A stretch of 64,000 bases of DNA, from contig VTPC01007154.1 of NCBI GenBank assembly GCA_011009095.1, positions 33,238-97,237 on the forward strand, in the 5' to 3' direction. The stretch is from Ignelater luminosus. Taxonomy: Eukaryota; Arthropoda; Insecta; Coleoptera; Elateridae. The notes under the pieces were generated by a model, which saw only the letters and a program-made list of their open reading frames with translations, ran no database searches and was not told the origin of the DNA. Of the stretch, positions 39,701-50,600 are shown in pieces. Both the position numbers and the translations under genes were made by a program. Every line of letters begins with the position of its first letter. Position 1 is the stretch's first letter.

Positions 39701-40402
39701 TATTTTCATATTTAGTTAGATCATACCCTTGTCAGTTCCCGGAAAAATGCATGGCACACTCATACTTCTTGGCAGTTCAAACTGTTTTGGATTGAGAGCA
39801 TGGGCTGCTTCAACTAAAACTTCCAATGGATTAGATTTAACCTTCTTTACAGATTTACTCATGGATGTTTCAGGTGTAGATAAAGTTCTTTTACTACGGG
39901 TTTTTGGTGTGCCTGTAGATGTGGAAGGTTTACTAGCTGCAGTCTTATCAGCCTGGTATTGACAACTATGACACATCCATTCACCCAATGGAATATCCTT
40001 TTCCTCCAAGGGAGGATCACTAGAATTATGAATTTGTTTAACTTCCTAATTCGTGCAGACCAAGGTTAACATACTAGCAAAGTAGATGAAAGCTCGATGG
40101 GCATTTATCACAACATATGAGGTCACCACCTTCACCACAAGCATCACAACTGTCATGATTATGTCCTTTACCGGGCCTTCGAAAATACGGATGTTCTGGC
40201 TTTTTACCTTTTTCTTTCTTATCATCACTACTTGGTGGTGCTATTAGAGCTTGTATTTGCTAAAAGAATAAGGAAATATTTTAAGATATCTCCATGAAGC
40301 AGCCATATTCAAAACTAATTTGTCAAACAAAACCTGCAGCTCTAGCTCACTTACTTCCATAAGACCTCCAGAGGTATCCAAATCATATTCAATTTTCGAC
40401 AT
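36799..40402 (-). CDS. PHF12: PHD finger protein 12 (PHF12/Pf1) homologue
   Basis: Pf1 is a nuclear adaptor of Sin3/HDAC complexes that links chromatin reading to transcriptional repression. Exons: 40402-40355, 40259-40075, 40019-39727, 39668-39418, 38982-37989, 37726-37218, 37164-36799. All junctions are in phase, giving 881 residues (vertebrate proteins are about 1000). It starts [16 protein letters not shown], matching the family N-terminus. PHD1 spans C54-C97 (Cys4-His-Cys3, [12 protein letters not shown]) and PHD2 spans C210-H254 ([19 protein letters not shown]). A long Asp/Glu/Asn-rich linker with basic patches (KGKGRRGKK) fills exon 5. A family-specific helix ([17 protein letters not shown]) precedes the C-terminal FHA domain, with [31 protein letters not shown] and GWEG. 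No damage is seen. Confidence 0.95.
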
Positions 40403-41244
40403 TATTTTTAAGTATAATATTTATTAAAATAAAAAATTGATTAAATAACAACAAATTGATGTATTAAAAACATATACTTGGTAAACTTTGTTAAACCAGC
40501 AAATCTTATATTGTCAATTTCATTAACATCTACTGGTCTGTAATCATTAAAATACTATTTAAGGTGCAAAGCATATAAAAAGATTCCAGTTCTACACCTC
40601 CTTTTAAGAACTAAATGTAAAAATTTAAATGTTTAATAGAATAGTTGTAATAAATTGACAACCACTGTTGGCGCCGAGTACCGCCATACTTATTTCTTGT
40701 TGGGGTTAGTGTAAAAGTAGAAATCTGTATTACCATTTTTTTTAGCGTTTGAAGTTTGAAAACAAAAAGTAGTTCAAAAAGTGCTGAAGTCCCAAAATAA
40801 CTTTGCGTTGAAAGATACGCACGATATGATTATCCACCGAAGAGTGGAAATTTACAAAATTTGTATTATTTTATAATTTTATTATTAAATAATCCGCATA
40901 ATATACTAGGATTAAGATGTAGAAGTACTGATCCATAAGGATTCAAATGTTCAATCTTTCGGTATTATGAACATATTACATATTCTTTGTTACCGCATTT
41001 TTTTAGTTATTATACAAAATGAGGGCACAGAAAGCGGGGCACGTACTATATTAATCTTTTCTCTGTAACTCGAGTCCATTTTGCACCATCTTTTTAATCT
41101 TTTACAAGCCATCATGGTAGAGTTCCTTCAGTAACTAATGACTCTTTAACTTCTAAATATTGGGGAATTTTAGAAAATAAGTTTGCAAATAATAGTGCCA
41201 ATGACTACCAATTCTGACAAATTTATAATGTTGCATGCACTATG
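40403..41244. other. 5' flank of PHF12
   Basis: This region presumably contains the PHF12 promoter and 5' UTR. No clear TATA element was found. No reading frame of interest. Confidence 0.45.
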
Positions 41245-41340
41245 AAGGTGAGGACACATCTAACGAACGAGCGTTAACGAGCATAAACAAACAACTCGTG
41301 CGGTGTGGATCACGAACGAGCGCATTCGAACACGAACAAT

Positions 41341-42479
41341 AGGGTTACCAGATTGTAAAAAGCAAATAATAAAAGATAAGATGAGAAAATATTAGAGAAT
41401 ATAGAAGATCACGTGAAGATTTTCTAACTTGTTGTATTAACGCAAGATAATTTAAACACTGCAAGAAATAACTAATAAATTTAATGAAATTAAATTAATT
41501 AATTTAATAAAATAACAACTTTATTTCCACAATAAAAAACACAAAAAACATTTATTTAAGCCTATTTAAGTAAATAATAGTATATTATTCAACGAGTACA
41601 TAATGTAGGCTAATATTTAAGAGGATGAAGGTTACACACGAGCCGAAGTGGAATGTGTAAATCATCCGAGTGAATAATGCCCATTATGCGCAAGTCAAAT
41701 ACGATGTTTTATCTACGATTCTAACACTTCTGAGGAAGATCTGGAGATGGACTTCCCTGAGGGAGGCGATGTCCAAATTCTTGAATATGTAGAGGTCAAT
41801 GAAAGTAAACAATCTTCACAAAGAGAGTTTTAGACCTGGAATACAAGGATCCTCTGAAGACGATGTCCGAATTCTTGACGGAAGTGAGCATTCACCCGTT
41901 ATAAATAGGTAACCAACATTACAGGATCCGAAGCATTTTTGTGCATCGGTAACTAACCTGGCTTTGCAATTGTTTATTATTTTCACATTTTTTTGTTTCC
42001 AAAATCAAAAAATTTAGTGTTTTTCTGCGTTTTCCTCTGTTTTTCAATGGAAAGTAATGAATAATAAATAAATAATTTGAGATTATAACAATTTCAGTTT
42101 TTTTTATATCTATAAATAGGCAACCAACAAAAGACCACCAGTGAATAAAATCCATAAAACACTAGTGTTTTATGAGTATGATTATATCCCTATGGTTACG
42201 CGTATAGCGACTACATTATTGAAGAGTCGTAGATAAAAGTCCTTTTAATATCAAACAAACAATCAATATCACTTAATTAAAATGTTGGTTAGGCAACACA
42301 CTTAACATAAACGAAAATTTAAGTAAAATATGAAATAAGTTGGTTTTTTTTTCTATTCTATTATTAAAGATTGTAAATTATAATGGAAAACAGTAAAATA
42401 TAGAAGATTCAATAGTAAATAGGAGATTTTAGTTAAATATAGGAGACTCCTATTAAATATAGGAGATCTGGCAACCCTA
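41341..42479. mobile_element. hAT-like element nested in the Harbinger relic, 9-bp target duplication
   Basis: The element starts AGGGTTACCAGAT and ends, read inward, TAGGGTTGCCAGAT. It is flanked by an exact direct repeat ACGAACAAT (41332-41340 and 42480-42488). Removing the element and one repeat copy restores continuous Harbinger sequence. An 8-9 bp duplication with (C/T)AGGGTTGCCA ends fits hAT-like transposons. The interior has no full transposase. A + segment near 41700-41870 encodes an acidic stretch (TSEEDLEMDFPEGG) that may be a transposase N-terminal remnant. Confidence 0.78.
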
Positions 42480-42797
42480 ACGAACAATATCCCGTACGAG
42501 CACAAACAAACAAATTGTAGAAAATTGAGTAGGAATGAACGCGTTCGTTGTTGTTCCAGCTAAATTAAAAACAGCCTACTACCTATGTCGCTTCATTATA
42601 ACAGTAGGAAGCACCTCATTGTAAAAGCAAGTGCGACTTTTATAATCATGAATCGGTTACTGAAAAAAAAAGAAAGATTTAGACGAACATGTTGTTGGTA
42701 GCTGTGACATCTTTGTTTAAAATGCGAATTCAATAAGTTGCTTCTACTTTACTGGCAGATTTGCGACATAAGAATTCTGGACATTGAAGATTTTACA

Positions 42798-43112
42798 ATG
42801 TTATCTGTTTCGGATTTTGATAAGCTTCTTCAAATAATTGGGCCAAAAATAAGTAAACAAGACACATTCTTCAGGGAAGTGGAGGAATGACTGAGTGTTA
42901 CATTACGATTTTTGGCAACCAGAGATTCCTATAGAAGTCTCAGCTATCTTTTCAAATTCTCAAAGCAAATAATCTCTAAAATTGTTCCCGAGGTTTGCAA
43001 GCCTGATCGAGCATTTCTCTTTGAAGTACCGACAACGGTTGGATTGTCGCTCATCAGTGTTAGGAGACGTTTTTACCTGCTTGTTCAAGTTTGCGGCTGC
43101 GTCCACATTTAA
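42798..43112 (+). pseudogene. Harbinger (HARBI1-type) transposase fragment
   Basis: Read on +, 42798 onward gives MLSVSDFDKLLQIIGPKISK then QDTFFREVEE, a stop and a one-base frame change. It continues [20 protein letters not shown] and [12 protein letters not shown]. This is the conserved N-terminal part of PIF/Harbinger nucleases, proteins of some 350-400 residues. The DDE catalytic region is absent and the downstream frame diverges after about 43020, so it is a truncated, dead copy. Confidence 0.88.
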
Positions 43113-43158
43113 TTAGTTTGTGTTTTTTGTGCTCGTTCGTTAGATGTGTCTTCATCTT

Positions 43159-44660
43159 AATAGAGTGCTTTAGGCACTAATAAATAACTACTGTCTCTAC
43201 ATTTGTGGTAATTCAAATAAGTAAAATAAATAATAATTAGGTCACATTTAAGTAATTTCTTAGTAAACACCAAAACAAGCAGTCATATATCAGTTTCTCA
43301 TTTAGCAAACATGCTTGCTTTTGAACAAAGAAAGGAAACAGCTTAAATTGTGGGACTAGAGGTTTCCAGTAGAGAGATTTCTCCTAAATCACCACTAGAA
43401 TAAAGGGTTATTACGACTGTGGTTTGGCTATTTTCTTCCTATTTTAAGTAGAATTTTGGAAGCTGCAAGGAAAAACAATTTGAATAATTAGTTGATTTAA
43501 GTGGAGAAAATCAACCAAATCATATTAATTAAAATAATTCAAAATTAATGTAAATCGATATTTAACTTGTTTGATCAAATTAAGTACATTTGTTGAACTC
43601 AGAACCACCTGTCCAAGTCCAAAGGCACCCCAAAACATATTATTTTTTTCATTGAAATAATATGATGAAACAATTCCTAACCTGATACACGAAAAAATAT
43701 GAATAATTGCCACCACTGCTGGCCATAACAGCATCAACAAATTGCTTGCTATTGGAAGCCATATTGAGTATAAAGGGTCCAGTTTGTAAAAATGGGCTGC
43801 CCAGAGGATGGGCAGGCAGAAAAAAGTTAGGAACCACTGTGATAGAAATATGCTAAGTTGCAGGACAATTTTGTTAAAGGATTTCACATTAAGTGGCTCA
43901 GTCCGTATTAAAAAATATAACATAAAATATATAGAAAGAATCTTTCTATCACTGTGTATGTCAGTTCTATGTAGATTTACTAGTACAAATAATTCTGATA
44001 GGTGTGGAAGAAGTGTTTAGAACAATAATGAAAATGAAACACTGTTACCTTAAAAAGATCAAGCAAGAAAGTTGATGAGCAACTTTTATCAGACCAAAAA
44101 GCTTATGTAAAGATTGCAAAACATGCAATAATTTAGCTCTTAGCTTTTCAACAATTACTGTAACTTACTGAATGACATAACCTATTACAAAGTGTCACTT
44201 TAATTTGTTTTCAACTGGGATTGGTTAACAGCTACTCTCAACATAAAAAGCGTATGCCAAGTTAGTGCTGAGAACTAAGTGCAAAATAGCAGCATGTTTA
44301 ATACACATTGGTGAGTTCATTGAACTCACCTATTACACTAGGTGTTTGGTGAAATTGAATCGTGTTAACCTGATTACTATTAATCACAATTAATTCAATA
44401 AATTGTTTCAACTAATGTTGTCTTGAAAATGAAAACACTATGATCTACTTTGGTATGCTTTCTGACATAACTGTATATTAAATAGATATCAAGACAAGTT
44501 TTCTACAAAATAAGAAATAAGTGAGATAGTATAATAGAAAAGTGAATACATACAAAAATGTGTGCATACCAAAGGAATAAAAGCCATTTTCATTATTAAT
44601 AATATAATTGATCTCATATTTTACAGCAGATAATACACATTAAAAACAATGGCACAACAT
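43159..44660. other. Intergenic tract; possible solo hAT-type end
   Basis: At about 43824-43843, read on the minus strand, is CAGTGGTTCCTAACTTTTTT. It matches the well-known terminal style of hAT elements. A minus-strand hydrophobic frame covers 43525-43923. I cannot find a partner terminus, so this is a possible element end only. No host gene was recognised. Confidence 0.35.
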
Positions 44661-47600
44661 CTAACCGCTCACACTGTTTAACAATTTTGTTTTACTTTTT
44701 AAAAGTGTTCTCAATTCTTTAACAGCAGTGATATGACTATTTTTAATATCTTCCAAAACACTATTTTGACCATCTGCACTTAAATTCAACAAAGCTAAAC
44801 GATCTGCTAAATCATATTCGTTTGATGTTTTCCATGTTTCCAAACAACTGTCCAATTTACTTATAGCTTTTTTAATAATACTAGATATCTCCGTTAAAAC
44901 AAATCTTGTTGACGAATCGAGTTTCTTTTTAGATTTCTTACCCTGTGATGGTCTTGCAAAATCGTGACATAACAAACATAAGATAGATGATATGCAAATT
45001 ATCTAAAATAATATTAGTTATTAATTTATGCACAGGGCATTACTATTGATAAGCATTTCATACCTCTACTGTATTAACAATGCTTTCCATAGCATTTCTC
45101 CTTTCCCACAGACAATCTTCACTGATATTCTGTTGATGAATATTTTCAGATACACCATCAAGCATATGCTCAAATTTTTTTTCCAAATCTGTTACTACAG
45201 TATTACAATTGTTCGTGTCTTCTGTAGCAATGCTAATAATTAACCTAAATAACTGCCCAAGAATATCTAAATATGGATAATTTAAATGTAAGTGCAGCCT
45301 TGATGGTAACGGTAAGGTAACTATATTCTGAAAATGGAAAATTTTTATTATTATATTCATAGGGTACATAAAAACAAAATTTACCTGCTTAATAGGAACA
45401 CTTTTGGTAGAATTGGTTTTACTATATAGGTCTTCCCAGTCTTTTAAAACATCTTTAAGCGTATCTACACATGTATTTTTTGTGGCATCGTGTGATTTAA
45501 CAATATTTATAGCAGCTGATAATGCCCATAAAATATGAGTGCGGAGTTTTAGAAATTGGACGTTTTGTTTGAAGAGATCTTCAACCTCCTTGCTATTTTC
45601 TGGTGGACCATCTGCCCTTTCAGGGTCCCATGATACGTATACACTAAGATCATGATTGTCTCTAAAATTGAAGACACAAACATCAATAACTGAACAGAAA
45701 ATATGCAAAATATAATAATACCTACCTGAGTTTGTCCCAGTCAATTTTATTATCTTTAGGAAGAATATTTGAATTATATAAATTTTCTGTTGAATTACAC
45801 TGTACAATATTTAAAATAATTCTATCTACAGCCACAGCTGTATAATGAAAACTATTATTTAACTTTTCTCTAAAATCCATAAAGTCGTCCAATTTAATAA
45901 AAGAACCAAATTTATAGCAAAAAGTTAAATGATCTGAGCTCTAAAATTGGATTGAGATTAGTTAATTTCAAAATTTATTCTTATTATCACAAAAAAAAAA
46001 CATACATCTTTGTAATTTGAAGAGAAAAATTTCAATGTTGTATCTAATAAAGTGGTAGTTAAGGACAACAAACCAGTTGTAGGTAATCTTGCACAATGCA
46101 TGTACCCTAACGAATCCATCTGCAGATGTTTTATATCTAAATTTTCATACATTTGATGAGCTCCTAGTCCAGCTCCTGAAAATAATCTAAGTTTACTGTT
46201 TAGATTTTGCTTAATTATATTTGAATAATCTTGATCGATAAGAGTTTTATATCATCAAGAATAAAGGTTCAAGAGATTTCTCAAGTTAATCACCACTTTG
46301 TCAAAGCAACAGTAAGCCCGTTTCAAGATTTAAAGAAATATTAAAGTGGAAATTGTAAACAACTACATAATGAATAATATTAAATAAATTCCGCATGTAA
46401 ATATAATTTGTTTTATAATGTAGTACACAGCCACCTCCAACTTATCAACTACATAACAATAACTTAATTACTACTAAGTTTTCTTAAATAATATTAATAC
46501 CAAATTACATAATTCAGAGGCCTCTTTTTCTGACATCAACCCTTTAAATGATTGCTAGTCAGATTGACTCATTAAAGATTTTTTTGCACGACTGCCTGTA
46601 AAGATGGCGCTTTACAACTAGCTGTCAATGTCAAAAGTTGACAATTATTAACTTGAAGTATCGATGTTGTAATGAAATCATTATATGCTCTTATGATCGT
46701 GGCAAACTTCATTTTTTAATCTACCGCAATGGTTTTTCTTTATTATTTTCTTTAAAATATGGCCGTGCAGAAAATATTGTATACAACTTGAGTGTAAAGT
46801 GTGTTTTTTGAATTTGTAGGATTTATGGCACAAGCGAGAGTTATAAAAACACAAGGCTTCCTTTTTAAAAATTGCTCATTTATGTCAAATAGTTGGTGAA
46901 CTATGTCTTTATTAGTTAAATAGCCTGCTGTTGGTAGTATCATTTTCCTCCTTCCACTTGTCAAAAATATCATGTATTTAAATCTGCACGTTTCTGAATA
47001 CACATTTCGAGCAGTAGCTTAAAATCGTGTCAAACTTGATTTTAATAAAAGCCAACCACATCCTGACATTACTGATTGTGAGATTATAAATTTGATATTT
47101 TAGTTAACAAATAACAAATTTAACTGTACTATTACTTCCATATAATCTGATCACCACACTTGTGATGCTGCTCGTAGATTTGAATCTCCAAATTTGCAGT
47201 CAAGAAATTTTCAAGACTTTGAAGGTTTTTTTCCAGTGTGCATGGAAAGCAAACAATAAATTCATTTTTTTCTAAATATCAATGCTGTTAAAAGATATGA
47301 TAAAATTGTAAAACCTGGTGTATTCTGCGTTATTTAGTAAAGAACAAAAAACGTGGAAATGAATTTATTTTTCATTTTTTACATACACTGGAGAAAAACC
47401 TTCAAAGTCTTGATGATCTTTTTAGTCCTACAGCTTTAAAATTCAAACTTGTACTGCTTGTTTCAATTTAAAAAGTTTCTTACCTCTGCTACTTACTGTG
47501 TGTGTGTGTAGTACCTAATTAAAATAATAACCCTTCCACGAAAAGGGGCCTAAAAATGTAATTGAAGCTGATTTCACCTTGAAATAAAGAACATAAAAGT

Positions 47601-50600
47601 AACTTTTTTTTTAATTAGATTCTAGGATGATCTCAAAACCAATAGAATTTACAAGAAAAAAAAGCCTTTAGAATCTCAAAGGGTTTTCTATAACATGTGT
47701 GAAGAGTAAGGAATTAATTATTTTTTTATGAATACTGATAAAAAAAATCTGAAGTAATTGGTGTGTTCTAGAGTGTCTTCTAATCAGACATTAAAAAAAA
47801 ATAATTTAGTCTATATTTTGTACACACATTAATAAAGAACCACTGAAATTGTGGTGACTGACTATTATGTGGCAACTTCAAAAGTAAGTGCTATGGGCAG
47901 TTGATACAAGTACACCAAATTATATAAAAGTTACTGCTGCTTTTCAACGAACTCCAAAGGAGTCGTTACTGAATTTACAGTCTGTCTGTCTGTATGTCTG
48001 TCCGCATTTTTTGTCAAATTTTGAAATTTTGACTTCAGATTTGGATTCTACATTAAAAACTAAAAACTATGTGATATCTTCATTTTTTGATAACATGGCC
48101 GCTGAAAATTGGAAAATCTTCAAAAAGATTTTTTTTACTTTAGAATTAGTTTTTTGATATCACCTCGGGAACATGGTCAAAATGGCCGCCAAAATTTGAA
48201 AAAAGAAACAAAACAGGAGTTCGTTGTGCATTTCCAGATGTTTTTAACTAAATATTATGCGATGTTAGCACAGTGCCAAGACAGTTTATGTTATTAATTT
48301 CAAGTGTTATACAACTTGTTCATTATTCAAAAATCCATGTCATCTTCGATCTTTTTATTGACACTATGATGCATTTTAAAAGATGAATCAAATTTTCAAG
48401 GTAAAAAAATTTTCATAAGCAACTACCTTGGACAGTGTTTTCTAAGTTTTTCACATATTATCTCTATGCAATTACAAGGTTATCTTATAACATTATCAGT
48501 TTCAAGGGTCACAGTTCAGTTCACAATCATGTTCCAATTATTTCATTTTTCATGTTCAGCAGGCATTGATTGATTTAAATTAATATTAAAAATCTGGATT
48601 GTAAAAGTCTTATGATCCATAATTGATTGATATTACTCTCAAGTCTGGTGTCAATGCAAACTCGAATTGCGTGCTAACACTGTTCAATGGAAATCTAATT
48701 CATCGATTTATCTGTTGAACGAGCCCCGTCAACTATAGGTTCAGACACGTTAGAATTTTATTTTCTTTTTTAATTTCCTTATATTAAAAGAACAAATTAC
48801 AAATAGTAGTTTGGGTTTTTGCAAATGGTATGTAACACAGGTATTTATTAAATACTTATTGTTATAAATTTCTACAAATATTTATTATAAATAACAATAA
48901 TAATAAACTTGAAATAGAAAAATGACCGTCCATTATAACTTCAGACACCACATTTAATATTGCGTAACATCACTCTTTGCTTTAATAACAGCCCTAATTT
49001 GAGCTGGGATGGAGTCTGTTAATTTTGAACATTGCTGCGGACTTACAGAATTCCATATGAATTCAATTTTCCGGCACAATACGGGCAATGTGCACTGCGG
49101 TTCCACGAGCAGTTTTCTCTTCATAATTAACCACATACTTTCAATGGGATTTAAATCTGCACTGCTAGAAGGCCATTCCATGGTATCTATCGTATCTATC
49201 TCATTATTCTGCAATCACGTCTTAGTGGATTTGGCGGTATGGCATGATGCACCATCCTTTTGGAAATTGTAGTCCTCATTATCCCACAAAAGCTTAGTAG
49301 ATGGAAGCAACTTGTTTCCAAAATCTCTATATATTTTTGGGCATTTACTGTTCCGTTAATAAAGTATGAACGTCCTAAACCTTTATGAGATATGCATCCC
49401 CATATCATAATACTGGCAGGAAATTTTACAGTCGTTTTCATACAGCCATTGTGATAAGTTTCATTGCTTTTGCGGATCACTCGTTTTCGCATATCATCAA
49501 TGCATACATCAAATTTAGACTTGTCACTAAATATGACTCTGCTCCATTGTTCTGCAGTTCAATCTTATCGCTCCTTAGCCTACTTCAGCCAATTCTTTCT
49601 CTGTTTAACAGTTAACAGAGGCTTTTCCTTTGCCTATTAAAAAATGAATATTTGAAGCTTTGTAAAATTATAACAAACATGCTGTCCCTACCTTATAAAA
49701 TTTATATCCTTTCTTCAATAAATATTCTCGTATTGTCTCAATGGAAACGGGTTTTTTAAAGTTGTCAGACCATAATTTACTTAAATCGCGTAAATAGGGC
49801 GCTGATCTTCTTTGGCAATTTTAGTCAAACCTTTCATATCACGGTCTGAAATTTGTGGAGTACGTCCTGAGGGTTTACCATTTTCAAATGATCCCGTTTC
49901 TTTATATTTTTTAATTATGTAGGCAACTTTAGAGATTGAAAGCAACAGTTTTTTGGCGATTTTTCGCTCACTTTCACTTTATCTATGCGAATTTATAATC
50001 ACGTTGCGAATTTTCGCAGATACAGCTTTACCTTGAGCCATAATTCTAAATTATGCTCTGAACAGACACGTTACCACTTATTCTGTGTGTTAATTTAATC
50101 TACTGTACCGGCAAATCACAAATAAATGAATGCGTTCGAGGATATAGTTGACTAGAATTTTTGCATTATATGGTAATAATAATTTTTTATAGTACATCTC
50201 TGAATAAATTTGCAACAGTAGGTATTTAATAAATACCTATGTTACATACCATTTCAACAGCTCAAACTACTATTTGTAATTTGCTCTTTTAATATAAGGA
50301 AATTAAAAAAGAAAATAAAATTCTAATGTGTCCGAACCTATAGTTGACGGGGCTCGTATTATTTGCTGTCAGATTGATATCTTACCATTTCTAGGTTATG
50401 TTTGCTATTGTTTTTTGTCAAATTGACATTTGTAACCTCTAAAGTTATCACTTTACAACTTGTTGTCAATGTCAAAAGTTGATAATTATTAAACAACTTA
50501 ATTCTTTATTTGCCATCAAAGTTTTCTTATCTTTTTTCTTTAAAATACACTCGTGCAGACACTATTGTATCATCAACTCAAGTGAATAGTTATTTTAGTA

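Larger units (their letters stand above)
41245..43158 (+). mobile_element. PIF/Harbinger transposon relic with a nested element
   Basis: The left end AAGGTGAGGACACATCTAAC and the right end, read inward as AAGATGAAGACACATCTAAC, both continue with GAACGAGC, giving inverted repeats of about 28 bp. The right half keeps Harbinger-transposase coding sequence (42798-43112). Repeated ACGAACGAGC motifs lie inside each end. The expected 3-bp target duplication is not evident. A later hAT-like insertion occupies 41341-42479. Confidence 0.8.

Noticed and set aside
43525..43923. 132-residue hydrophobic minus-strand frame as a membrane-protein gene
   Set aside because: T- and A-rich DNA often yields hydrophobic frames. 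No family block or splice partner was found and a transposon-like terminus lies within it.
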